From Siccibacter colletis (GTDB lineage Bacteria; Pseudomonadota; Gammaproteobacteria; Enterobacterales; Enterobacteriaceae): a stretch of DNA of 64,000 bases. The stretch is taken from assembly GCF_000696575.1 (NCBI RefSeq), contig NZ_JMSQ01000007.1, positions 188,001 to 252,000 on the forward strand. Direction: 5' to 3'. The notes under the pieces were generated by a model that saw nothing but the letters and a program-made list of their open reading frames with translations, made no database searches and was not told the DNA's origin. The position numbers and the translations under genes were made by a program. Shown here piece by piece: positions 56,477-64,000 of the stretch; within the stretch, counting starts at the first letter, position 1, and each line of letters begins with the position of its first letter.

Positions 56477-58609
56477 TCAACCAATCTGCCCGTTTCCGAG
56501 ATGCTTAACCCTGCGCTTCACCTCTTCCTGCTTGCCGGCGTTGAAGGGGCGCGCGTCGGGGCTACCGAGATAGCCACAAACGCGGCGGGTCACCGATACG
56601 CGTGAGGCGTCGTGATTGCCGCATTTCGGGCAGGTAAAGCCTTTGCTGGTGCACTCGAACTCACCGGTGAAACCGCACTCGTAGCACTCGTCGATAGGCG
56701 TGTTGGTGCCGTAATAGGGCACGTGCTGATAGCTGTAATCCCACACGTCTTCCAGCGCCTTCAGGTTGTGCTGAATATTCGGGTATTCGCCGTAACAGAT
56801 GAACCCGCCGCTCGCCAGCGGCGGATAGGGCGCTTCGAAATCAATCTTGTCGTACGGGTTAACCTTCTTCTCTACGTCAAGGTGGAAGCTGTTGGTGTAG
56901 TAGCCCTTATCGGTGACGCCCTCCACCACGCCGAACTCGGCGGTGTCGAGGCGGCAGAAGCGGTCGCACAGGTTCTCACTCGGCGTGCTGTAGAGGCTGA
57001 ACCCGTAGCCGGTCTCATCCTTCCACTGCTCCACCGCCTGACGCAGGCGTTCCACGATAGCCAGCGCTTTGGCGCGCAGCGCCTCACTGTCATAGACATG
57101 CTTGCCATACAGCGCGTTGATGGTTTCATGCACGCCGATATAACCCAGCGAAATGGACGCGCGGCCGTCTTTGAAAATCTGCGAAACGTCGTCATCCGCA
57201 TTTAACCGCACGCCGCACGCCCCTTCCATGTAGAGAATGGGTGCCACCCGGGCTTTAACGCCCTCCAGCCGGGCGATGCGGGTCATCAGTGCTTTACGCG
57301 CCAGCGCCAGGCGGTTATCCAGCAGTGCCCAGAACGCGGCCTCGTCGCCTTTTGCTTCCAGCGCGATACGCGGCAGGTTAAGGCTGATAACCCCGAGGTT
57401 GTTGCGTCCGTCGTGGATCTGCTCGCCGTTCTCTTCATACACTCCGAGGAAGCTGCGGCAGCCCATCGGCGTTTTGAACGAGCCGGTAACCTTCACGACC
57501 TGGTCATAGTTGAGAATATCCGGGTACATGCGCTTGCTGGCGCACTCCAGCGCCAGTTGCTTGATGTCGTAGTTGGCATCGCCCGGCTTGTGATTCAGCC
57601 CGTCGCGGATGGCGAACACCAGCTTCGGGAATACGGCGGTTTTACGGTTTTTCCCCAGACCGGCGATGCGGTTACGCAGAATCGACTGCTGGATCAGGCG
57701 CGACTCCCAACGGGTGCCGAGGCCAAAGCCGAAGGTCACGAACGGCGTCTGGCCGTTGGCGGTATGCAGCGTATTGACTTCGTACTCCAGCGACTGGAAC
57801 GCGTCGTAGCACTCTTTTTCCGTGCGGGCGTGGGCGTAGCCGTCCACGTCCGGGATATTCCATTCATGGGCAATCTGACGATGCTTCTCAAAGCTCTCGG
57901 TGACAAACGGGGCCAGCACTTCGTCGATGCGGTTAATGGTGGTGCCGCCGTAAATATGGCTCGCGACCTGGGCGATAATCTGTGCGGTAACTGCGGTGGC
58001 GGTGGAGATAGACTTCGGCGGCTCGATCTCGGCATTGCCCATCTTGAAGCCGCGCGTCAGCATGCCTTTGAGGTCGATGAGCATGCAGTTGAACATCGGG
58101 AAGAAGGGCGAGTAGTCGAGATCGTGATAGTGGATCTCGCCGCGTTCGTGGGCGAGCACCACATCGCGGGGCAAAAGGTGCTGGCGCGCATAGTGTTTGG
58201 CGACAATCCCGGCCAGCAGATCGCGCTGAGTTGGGATCACTTTGCTGTCTTTATTGGCGTTTTCGTTCAGGAGCGCCGGGTTGGTTTGCTCCACCAGGCC
58301 GCGGATCTCTTTGTTAAGGCGGCCCTGTTTCTCGCGGGCGATATCGCGGTCGTGTCGATACTCAATATAAGCGCGCGCCAGCTGCTTGTAGTTGCCCGCC
58401 ATCAGCTGATTCTCCACCGCCGTCTGGATCTCATGAATGTCCACTTCACGACGATGCTGCATCTGACTGCTGACGATTTCCGCGACGGTGGCGCAATAGT
58501 CTGCGTCATCGACTCCCGCTGCCTGCGCTGCACGAAGAATCGCTTCGTGAATGCGCGCTAAATTGAAAGGTACTTTACACCCGTCTCGTTTCACTACATG
58601 CGGTGTCAT
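56477..58609 (-). CDS. nrdD: Anaerobic ribonucleoside-triphosphate reductase
   Basis: A 710-residue class III reductase. An ATP-cone regulatory domain (about 3-95) is followed by the ten-strand barrel. The C-terminus holds the zinc cysteines (CYECG and CPKCG) and the glycyl-radical loop RRVCGYLGSPDARPF (about 675-690). It makes dNTPs without oxygen, using formate as reductant. Length is close to E. coli NrdD (712). The ATG chosen has GGAG 5 bases upstream; a GTG two codons earlier is possible. Confidence 0.98.
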   Translation of the reverse strand: MTPHVVKRDGCKVPFNLARIHEAILRAAQAAGVDDADYCATVAEIVSSQMQHRREVDIHEIQTAVENQLMAGNYKQLARAYIEYRHDRDIAREKQGRLNKEIRGLVEQTNPALLNENANKDSKVIPTQRDLLAGIVAKHYARQHLLPRDVVLAHERGEIHYHDLDYSPFFPMFNCMLIDLKGMLTRGFKMGNAEIEPPKSISTATAVTAQIIAQVASHIYGGTTINRIDEVLAPFVTESFEKHRQIAHEWNIPDVDGYAHARTEKECYDAFQSLEYEVNTLHTANGQTPFVTFGFGLGTRWESRLIQQSILRNRIAGLGKNRKTAVFPKLVFAIRDGLNHKPGDANYDIKQLALECASKRMYPDILNYDQVVKVTGSFKTPMGCRSFLGVYEENGEQIHDGRNNLGVISLNLPRIALEAKGDEAAFWALLDNRLALARKALMTRIARLEGVKARVAPILYMEGACGVRLNADDDVSQIFKDGRASISLGYIGVHETINALYGKHVYDSEALRAKALAIVERLRQAVEQWKDETGYGFSLYSTPSENLCDRFCRLDTAEFGVVEGVTDKGYYTNSFHLDVEKKVNPYDKIDFEAPYPPLASGGFICYGEYPNIQHNLKALEDVWDYSYQHVPYYGTNTPIDECYECGFTGEFECTSKGFTCPKCGNHDASRVSVTRRVCGYLGSPDARPFNAGKQEEVKRRVKHLGNGQIG

Positions 58610-58632
58610 GATCACTCCATATTAAGCACAGG

Positions 58633-58719
58633 TTATCCACAGAAACTCCGTCGCGCGGCATGAGGGCTATCTTCCGAATAAATCCTCAGTAACGGCGAAG
58701 CCGGCCCGTTTTATCCACA
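58633..58719 (-). promoter_or_regulatory. Two perfect DnaA-box sequences in the nrdD leader
   Basis: TTATCCACA occurs at 58633-58641 and again at 58711-58719, in the same orientation, between the nrdD promoter sites and the start codon. Both match the strongest DnaA-binding sequence. DnaA control is known for the aerobic nrdAB operon of E. coli; control here is inferred. Confidence 0.5.
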
Positions 58720-58769
58720 GCCTTGTGTCGGTTTCAACAAAGCCTGACTGGTGAAAGGGTAGCCTGAAA

Positions 58770-58816
58770 TAACAAGATATTGGGCCGCGGTGGATTTTAA
58801 TGTCTATATATAGTGA
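58770..58816 (-). promoter_or_regulatory. Tandem NrdR boxes of the nrdDG operon
   Basis: Two 16-base boxes at 58770-58785 (core ACAAGATATTG) and 58801-58816 (core CTATATATAGTG) are separated by 15 bases, so their centres are 31 bases apart. Sequence and spacing match the conserved NrdR operator pair (ACACWATATATWGTGT). NrdR represses ribonucleotide reductase genes when dATP is plentiful. Confidence 0.85.
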
Positions 58817-58826
58817 TTTGCATCAA
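58813..58826 (-). promoter_or_regulatory. FNR-binding site of nrdDG
   Basis: On the minus strand TTGAT-GCAA-ATCAC matches the FNR consensus TTGATNNNNATCAA at all but the last base. It overlaps the upstream NrdR box, so anaerobic activation and dNTP repression would compete. Confidence 0.75.
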
Positions 58827-58906
58827 ACAAGTTTGCGGTTTTATTGATGCAGGACAAAGCAAAGCGGCGAGCGCGCTCAGCATCTGCGCTGATGGATGCG
58901 AAATAT

Positions 58907-59786
58907 TTACGCCGTGAATTTTTCGATTAAAAAATCGACGAATGCCCGCACCCGTGGGGCCAGGCGGTGGTTGGGATACTTCACCCACAGCGGCTGCGGC
59001 ACGGGCCAGTAGGGCTCCATAAGCGGCACCAGGCGGCCTGCTGCGATGGGCGGCGCCAGATACCAGTCAGCGAGCGAGACGATGCCCATATCCGCCAGCG
59101 CCGCGTCGACCAGCACGTCGGGAAACGTGCTGATAAGAAACGCGTGCTGCTCTTCCATCGCCAGTTCGTCAGTAAGCCAGCTTTGCAGCTTGCCGTTGCC
59201 GGGGTTGCGGTGAACGAGGCAGCGGTGATGCAGCAGCTCCTGCAGGTGCTGCGGCGTGCCGAAGCGCGCCAGATAAGCGGGCGACGCGGCGAGCATCATG
59301 CGCATCGGGCGGATCTCGCGCGTCACTACCCGGCTGTCCTGTACGGTGCGCTGGCCGACCGCCACGTCTATCCGCTCGCCAATGAGGTTGACGCGGCGCG
59401 GGTCCATCGCCAGATCCAGCCGTACCTGCGGGTATCGCGCCTGAAACGCGGGCAAGGCTGGCATCAGCAGATAGCGACCAAAACCGGATAACGCTGACGC
59501 GCACCAGCCCTTGCGGCTCGTCGGCGGGTTTTTCCAGCGCCTGATTTAACGCGTGCCACAGCGGCGCCACCTGGTCACGCAGCGCCGCGCCTTCTTCCGT
59601 CAGGACTACAAAATGGGTGTTGCGCTGGAACAGCACACGACCAAGCCGCGCTTCCAGCTGGCGCACGCTTTTGCTCACGGCGGCAGGCGTCACGCCCAGC
59701 AGGCGCGCGGCGGCGGAAAAACTCTGGCTCTGCGCCGCGGCCAGAAAAGCCGGCAGCAGGCGATGCACGTCGGAAGTCAGCGTCAT
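58907..59786 (-). pseudogene. LysR-family regulator broken by a frameshift
   Basis: The N-terminal half (ATG at 59786; helix-turn-helix FLAAAQSQSFSAAARLLGVT) runs in one frame to about 59486. The ligand-binding half (LLMPALPAFQARYPQ to FLIEKFTA) continues in another frame to 58907. At 59484-59487 the minus strand reads ATCCGG where ATCGG would keep the frame and give VIGFGRYLLMP, the normal LysR sequence. One extra base therefore splits the gene. A sequencing error is possible. It is divergent from the oxidoreductase gene it would normally control. Confidence 0.8.
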
Positions 59787-59888
59787 GGTTGATACCTTTG
59801 GTTGAAACAGATATGCCCGGAACCGCACTACAGGTTAATCCTGCGTCGTGCCAACATTACCTCAACAATACCGTTGAGGAGAGAAAAA

Positions 59889-60422
59889 ATGAAAAAAGTA
59901 CTGGTGCTGGCCGGGCACCGTTACCCGGATGAATCACGCGTTAACCACGCCGCTATCGAGGCGCTGAAGGCGCTGCCACAGGTGACCGTGCATGAGCTGA
60001 TGCGCGAATACCCGGATTTCCGGATCGACGTGAAGCGCGAGCAGGCGCTGCTGCTGGCTCATGACGCGGTGGTAATGCTGTTTCCATTCTGGTGGTACAG
60101 CGCGCCCGCGATTTTAAAAGAGTGGCAGGATCACGTGCTGGAGCACGGTTTCGCGTATGGCAGCGGCGGTGACCGCCTGCATGGCAAACCGTTTATGCTG
60201 ATGGTGTCGACCGGCGGCAACGCTCAGGCGTATTCGCCTCAGGGCTACAACCGGTATCCGATAGAGGAATTCTGGCTGCCGTTCCACGCGATGGCCAATA
60301 TGACCGGCATGGTCTGGCAGACGCCCGCGCTGATTCAGGGCACGCATGTGCTGAGCGATGCCGATCTCGACGCGGGCGTGGCGCAGTGGCTGAGCCGCGT
60401 GAACGCGCTGGTCAGTAAATGA
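59889..60422 (+). CDS. Flavodoxin-fold NAD(P)H oxidoreductase, KefF/MdaB type
   Basis: A 177-residue FMN-dependent quinone reductase-like protein. The fold starts KVLVLAGHRYPDESRVN, with the flavin loop FPFWWYSAPAILKEWQDHV (about 64-82) and STGGNAQAYSPQGYNRYP later. KefF, MdaB and YheR belong to this family. The ATG follows TTGAGGAGAG. A LysR gene, now frameshifted, is divergent from it, so oxidant- or quinone-responsive control may have been lost. Confidence 0.88.
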   Translation: MKKVLVLAGHRYPDESRVNHAAIEALKALPQVTVHELMREYPDFRIDVKREQALLLAHDAVVMLFPFWWYSAPAILKEWQDHVLEHGFAYGSGGDRLHGKPFMLMVSTGGNAQAYSPQGYNRYPIEEFWLPFHAMANMTGMVWQTPALIQGTHVLSDADLDAGVAQWLSRVNALVSK

Positions 60423-60424
60423 TG

Positions 60425-60440
60425 CCCGGCGGGTGCCGGG
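60425..60440. terminator. Hairpin between the oxidoreductase and treC
   Basis: CCCGGC pairs with GCCGGG over 4 bases between convergent genes. There is no clear T-run. Confidence 0.4.
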
Positions 60441-60446
60441 TAACAT

Positions 60447-62102
60447 TTACTGTTGCAGCCAAATCACGGCTTCAAAGGGGCGCAGGTTGAGTTCTGCGGG
60501 GGCAGGGGAGGCGTCCGGGTAGTTGCTCATCAGCACCTGCCAGTCACCGCTGAGGGCGTCCGGCATCCACTGCTGGCTGTCCCGGCTCAGGTTGGCGACC
60601 ACCAGCAGCGTCTGGTCCTGCCACTCGCGACGGTAGCACCAGAGGTGCGGATGGTCGGGCAGCAGATCCTGATAGTTGCCCTGGGTGAAGACAGGCTGGG
60701 CTTTGCGCAGGCGGATCAGCGTCTGATAGGCGTGAAACACCGAGTCGGGGTCGCTCATCGCCGCCTCGGCATTAATGGACTGATAGTTATCGCACAGGCC
60801 GATCCACGGCGTGCCGGTGGTAAACCCGGCGTTAGCGCCTGCCGACCACTGCATCGGCGTGCGGCCGTTGTCCCGTGACTTATGGGCGAGGATCGCCAGC
60901 AGCTCTTCCGCCTGGCGGCCATGCCCACGCAGCTCAGCGAACATGTTGTGGCTCTCCACGTCGCGGTAATCGACAATGCGCGTAAAGTGCGGGTTGGTCA
61001 TCCCCAGCTCTTCGCCCTGGTAGATATAGGGCGTGCCCTGCATACCGTGCAGCACCATCGCCAGCATTTTCGCGGCGGGCACCCGCAGTTCACCCTCATC
61101 GCCAAAACGCGACACGATGCGCGGCTGGTCGTGATTACACCAGAACAGCGCGTTCCACGCCCGGTTATGCATGCCCTGCTGCCAGTGGCTGAAGATGGCT
61201 TTCAGCGCCACGTAATCCGGCGCGGCAAGGGTCCACTTCTGCCCGCCGGGGTAGTCCACCTTCAGATGATGGAAATTGAAGGTCATTGACAGTTCGCTGC
61301 CGTCGAGGGCCGCGTAGCGCTGACAGTGCTCCAGCGTGGTCGAAGACATCTCTCCCACGGTCATCAGCCCGCGCGGCCTGAACACCTCGCGGCTGAACTC
61401 CTGCAGGTACTCGTGAATACGCGGCCCGTCGGTGTAAAACAGGCGACCATCTCCCGCCATGTCCGACGCAAACGCCTGATCTTTGGAGACCAGGTTGATC
61501 ACATCCAGCCGCAGCCCGTCCACGCCGCGATCGGCCCAGAACGCACAGACCTTCTTTAATTCAGCGCGCACCTCCGGGTGTTCCCAGTTGAGATCGGCCT
61601 GCTCCGGGGCAAACAGGTGCAGATAGTACTCAGCGCTTTCGGCATGCCAGCGCCAGGCGCTGCCACCAAACTTTGAGCGCCAGTTATTGGGTGCCTGCTC
61701 TGGCGTGCCCTCGCGCCAGATATAGAACTGACGATACGCACTGGTTTTGTTCACCGCGTCATGAAACCACGCGTGCTGGGTGGAGGTGTGGTTAAACACC
61801 ATATCGAGGATAATGCGGATCCCGCGATCGTGCGCCTCGGTCACCAGCCGATCAAAATCATCAAGCGTACCGTACGTCGGGTCGATGGCCGTGTAGTTCG
61901 CGACGTCATAGCCGTTATCCACCTGCGGAGAGATATAAAACGGGGTCAGCCAGATCGCATCCACGCCGAGGGTCTGCAGGTAGTCGAGGCGCTGGATCAC
62001 CCCGGCCAGATCGCCGGTGCCGCTGCCCGTCGTGTCCTGAAAGCTCTTAGGATAGATTTGATAAATCACGCCGTGCTGCCACCAGGGCGGAACTGTTTTC
62101 AT
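60447..62102 (-). CDS. treC: Alpha,alpha-phosphotrehalase (trehalose-6-phosphate hydrolase)
   Basis: A 551-residue GH13 enzyme that splits trehalose-6-phosphate into glucose and glucose-6-phosphate in the cytoplasm. Family regions are ILDMVFNHTS, GLRLDVIN with the nucleophile aspartate, VGEMSS with the acid/base glutamate, and WCNHDQPR. Length equals E. coli TreC. The ATG aligned with E. coli is used. In E. coli treB, the trehalose PTS transporter, lies immediately upstream; here it does not. Confidence 0.97.
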   Translation of the reverse strand: MKTVPPWWQHGVIYQIYPKSFQDTTGSGTGDLAGVIQRLDYLQTLGVDAIWLTPFYISPQVDNGYDVANYTAIDPTYGTLDDFDRLVTEAHDRGIRIILDMVFNHTSTQHAWFHDAVNKTSAYRQFYIWREGTPEQAPNNWRSKFGGSAWRWHAESAEYYLHLFAPEQADLNWEHPEVRAELKKVCAFWADRGVDGLRLDVINLVSKDQAFASDMAGDGRLFYTDGPRIHEYLQEFSREVFRPRGLMTVGEMSSTTLEHCQRYAALDGSELSMTFNFHHLKVDYPGGQKWTLAAPDYVALKAIFSHWQQGMHNRAWNALFWCNHDQPRIVSRFGDEGELRVPAAKMLAMVLHGMQGTPYIYQGEELGMTNPHFTRIVDYRDVESHNMFAELRGHGRQAEELLAILAHKSRDNGRTPMQWSAGANAGFTTGTPWIGLCDNYQSINAEAAMSDPDSVFHAYQTLIRLRKAQPVFTQGNYQDLLPDHPHLWCYRREWQDQTLLVVANLSRDSQQWMPDALSGDWQVLMSNYPDASPAPAELNLRPFEAVIWLQQ

Positions 62103-62376
62103 CTCGTTTTCCTGCATTGCTGAAGAGGGCGTTAGCACTGCCAGGGGCGACACCGGGCAACTGCCTCCGGGTTGTGAAAATCGCTGCGTCAGTAGCAAGC
62201 GTAGTCGGGTGCGCAGGGGTGAGCATCTGTTGAAAGGTAAAGAGTGCGTAATCAATGGTGCAGGGGATAAATAAGCAGGGTGATAACGAAGGAGTCAGGC
62301 AGAGGTTTGATTGAGAAGTGTTGGTGAGGGGATCGTTCCCGTTAAGGGGCGACAAAAATGAACAGCACGTAAAGGG
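62103..62376. other. Gap between treC and treR where treB is expected
   Basis: 274 bases. In E. coli the gene order is treR, treB, treC, and treB alone is about 1.4 kb. No remnant of a TreB sequence was recognised in this gap on either strand. It may carry a promoter for treC, but no certain operator for TreR was identified. Confidence 0.6.
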
Positions 62377-63324
62377 TTAATTTAACGTGGCGGGGATCAC
62401 TATCTGTTTCAGCTCAGCCTGACGCGTAATCTGGCCCATAAGCTGAACGGCGGCTTTACGCCCGGCTTCCGCATACCCCAGCGACACACCAACCAGATCC
62501 GGGTGCAAAAACGCAATCAGTGGGGTATAGCCGATGCTGGCCAGCTGAATACGCAGTTCCGGATGCTGATGCAAATATTTACCGGCACCAAGCGCCATGG
62601 TGTCGGTGCCACACACCACCGCGGTGGTATCCGGCGTCAACGTACGGGTAAAATTTTCATAGCTGTTCACCATCGTCAGGCCCGGCTGCACCACGTGCGG
62701 CGTGAGCTGATGGCGTGCGCAGAAGTCCAGATACGCCTGATGGCGACGCAGCCCGGTAGTGATGTCGCTGTCCGGGACGCCGAGGAAGCTGATATGGCGG
62801 TGCCCCATATCATACAGGCGCTGAAGCAGCAGCTGCATAGCACCCTCGTCGTCATAGCAGACCGACGCAAATCCCGGCGCATCGCGCGCCACCAGCACCA
62901 GCGATGGCTGCCACGGCTGCAGCATCTCCGGCGTTACCCCGCTGAAACCAAAAATCACCACCCCGTCGATATTGCGGCTGCGCAACATCCTGAGATGCTC
63001 GGCGATCAGTGCCGGAGAGAACTGGCTCTCCATCATGATCGGGTCATAGCCTTCGGCATAAAAGACCGGCAGCATGGTTTGCACCGCCAGGTTCTCCGAC
63101 AGCGAATCGAGGCGCGTGACGATTATCGCCACCACCTTATCGCTCTGGCCGCGCATGGCACGTGCCGAGCGTGACGGCGAGAATCCCTGCTCCTGCATTA
63201 CCGCTTCAACCCGCTCCCGGGTACGTTCATTGACGCCACTTTCGTTATTAAGCACCCGGGAGACGGTGGACTTTCCGACCCCGCTTAGTCGTGCTATGTC
63301 TTTGATAGTAAGCCTTTTATTCAT
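62377..63324 (-). CDS. treR: Trehalose operon repressor TreR
   Basis: A 315-residue LacI-family repressor. The helix-turn-helix is TIKDIARLSGVGKSTVSRVL (about 6-25), followed by the hinge and a periplasmic-binding-protein-like ligand domain (VCGTDTMALGAGKYL near 225). E. coli TreR is induced by trehalose-6-phosphate. Length is identical to E. coli TreR. It is divergent from mgtA. Confidence 0.96.
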   Translation of the reverse strand: MNKRLTIKDIARLSGVGKSTVSRVLNNESGVNERTRERVEAVMQEQGFSPSRSARAMRGQSDKVVAIIVTRLDSLSENLAVQTMLPVFYAEGYDPIMMESQFSPALIAEHLRMLRSRNIDGVVIFGFSGVTPEMLQPWQPSLVLVARDAPGFASVCYDDEGAMQLLLQRLYDMGHRHISFLGVPDSDITTGLRRHQAYLDFCARHQLTPHVVQPGLTMVNSYENFTRTLTPDTTAVVCGTDTMALGAGKYLHQHPELRIQLASIGYTPLIAFLHPDLVGVSLGYAEAGRKAAVQLMGQITRQAELKQIVIPATLN

Positions 63325-63402
63325 CAGTTATTGGATGTCCTCTGTTAGCAATTTGATCACTGAAGGTAAACCTCCTGTTCTGAAAAACAAGGGGTAATGT
63401 CT

Positions 63403-63419
63403 GGTTTAGGAAGGGTTTA
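63403..63419 (+). promoter_or_regulatory. PhoP box of mgtA
   Basis: GGTTTA-5-GGTTTA matches the PhoP direct-repeat consensus (T/G)GTTTA-5-(T/G)GTTTA exactly. A -10 sequence (TAATAT at 63432-63437) begins 12 bases further on, the normal arrangement for PhoP-activated promoters. Confidence 0.85.
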
Positions 63420-63508
63420 GAGAGACGTCAGTAATATACCCACACTTTATGGTGTCTTGCTGCCGCTCACCCGGCCGCAGGATTTCTTATGTTTTTACCG
63501 GAGGTGCT

Positions 63509-63559
63509 ATGAATCCTGATCCTGCCCCCGACCCCGCAGGGGTAACGTTCTTCCGGTAA
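63509..63559 (+). CDS. mgtL: MgtL leader peptide
   Basis: A 16-residue proline-rich peptide (MNPDPAPDPAGVTFFR) behind a strong GGAGG ribosome site, in the 5' leader of mgtA. E. coli MgtL is 17 residues with the same M-x-P-D-P start and FR end. Slow translation of its proline codons or low magnesium changes the leader fold and lets transcription reach mgtA. Confidence 0.85.
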   Translation: MNPDPAPDPAGVTFFR

Positions 63560-63568
63560 TGCAGCCAC

Positions 63569-63605
63569 GCTGCCTTGCCGGACTCCGCAAGGCAGCGACG
63601 TTTTT
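63569..63605 (+). promoter_or_regulatory. mgtA leader hairpin
   Basis: GCTGCCTTGC pairs perfectly with GCAAGGCAGC over 8 bases and is followed by GACG and five T residues, just after the mgtL stop. It fits the regulated stem of the magnesium-responsive mgtA leader, with an attenuator-like form. Confidence 0.7.
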
Positions 63606-63697
63606 ATTCCGTCCCTGCAACTCTGTTTGTGCTCAGGCACCGGCCTCGCCATGCCTGAAAAATAACGCGCACCGATTCCGGGCGCGGAGGGACAGCT

Positions 63698-64000
63698 ATG
63701 TCTGTAAAAAATCTGACCCGGCAGCTGCTGGCGCAGCTCAGCCGCCATCTCCCTTATCGTCTGACGCACCGCGATCCGCTGCCGGACGGAAAGATCCTTA
63801 AGCGTACCGCGGTTCCCGCGTCGCTTTCCAGTGCCTGTCTGCGCTACGGCAAAGCAAGCCACGCCCAGCTGTGGGCCTTTTTCGGCAGCCATCCGGAAGG
63901 GCTCAATGCCCGGGAAGTGACCGCTGCCCGCGAGCGTCACGGTGAAAACGTCATTCCCGGCGAGCAACCCGCCCCGTGGTGGCGTCATCTGTGGCGCTGT
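63698..64000 (+). CDS. mgtA: P-type magnesium-transporting ATPase MgtA (5' part)
   Basis: The first 101 codons of MgtA, running off the right edge. The visible part is the N-terminal cytoplasmic region: HLPYRLTHRDPLP (about 17-29), VPASLSSACLRYG, then the cation-ATPase N-domain segment GLNAREVTAARERHGENVIP (split at about 69-88) and PWWRHLWR. The ATP-binding and membrane domains lie outside. It is preceded by a PhoP box, mgtL and the leader hairpin. The N-terminus is more diverged from E. coli than neighbouring genes. Confidence 0.93.
   Translation, partial: MSVKNLTRQLLAQLSRHLPYRLTHRDPLPDGKILKRTAVPASLSSACLRYGKASHAQLWAFFGSHPEGLNAREVTAARERHGENVIPGEQPAPWWRHLWRC

Noticed and set aside
58620-58730. 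A replication origin at the paired DnaA boxes
   Set aside because: Two boxes alone, without an AT-rich unwinding region or further clusters, are better explained as regulatory or chance.
62047-62355. A 102-residue frame covering the treC-treR gap
   Set aside because: It runs into treC out of frame, lacks a ribosome site and shows no similarity to TreB.

Overview
The window is enterobacterial chromosome. Gene content and order follow the Escherichia coli yjfN-to-mgtA region almost gene for gene: yjfN-bsmA-yjfP, rpsF-priB-rpsR-rplI, ytfB, fklB, cycA, ytfE, ytfF, qorB/ytfH, cpdB, cysQ, ytfJ, ytfK, ytfL, msrA, tamA-tamB-ytfP, ppa, ytfQRT-yjfF, fbp, mpl, yjgA, pmbA, cybC, nrdG-nrdD, treC, treR, mgtA. 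High GC, the divergence of the proteins and the accessory insertions suggest an Enterobacter-like organism (Enterobacter, Lelliottia, Leclercia or a close relative). The species cannot be fixed from this sequence alone.

Layout. 1-2.9 kb: the N-terminal two thirds of a Cache-domain chemoreceptor, two small DUF1471 proteins and the YjfP esterase. The E. coli ula (ascorbate) genes normally found next are missing. 3-4.5 kb: the S6 ribosomal operon with its S6:S18 leader. 4.5-20 kb: backbone genes, plus a Tsr-like receptor, an AraC-ytfF pair and an LprI-like protein. 20.2-21.3 kb: a small AT-richer islet with a lysozyme-like protein and a membrane protein. 22-28 kb: the Tam translocation module. 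28-37 kb: ppa and the galactofuranose ABC transporter, bracketed by two more chemoreceptors. 37-42.5 kb: fbp, mpl, yjgA, pmbA, cybC. 42.7 kb: a chromosomal Hok-type toxin gene. 43.1-50.9 kb: a large accessory operon. 51.1-55.7 kb: a purine-salvage cluster. 55.8-64 kb: anaerobic ribonucleotide reductase, a frameshifted LysR gene with its divergent oxidoreductase, trehalose genes lacking treB, and the start of mgtA with its mgtL leader.

The most interesting system is the operon at 43.3-50.9 kb. It encodes a free-standing PRD protein, an SFCGS glycine-rich protein, DUF4312, DUF4311 and DUF4310 proteins (two of them polytopic), a binuclear amidohydrolase, a DgaE-type PLP ammonia-lyase, a DgaF-type aldolase and an MtlR/BglG-type PRD regulator carrying EIIB and EIIA modules. 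It reads as an uncharacterised uptake system feeding a deacylation, deamination and aldol-cleavage pathway. A near-perfect CRP site and a set of inverted GTGGAA elements precede it.

Four chemoreceptor genes sit singly among the housekeeping genes, and each is preceded by a recognisable sigma-28 promoter. Other well-supported control sites are NsrR (ytfE), tandem NrdR boxes with an overlapping FNR site (nrdDG), GalR/S-type (ytfQ), CRP (xapA) and PhoP (mgtA). I saw no tRNA, rRNA, CRISPR array or intact insertion sequence.
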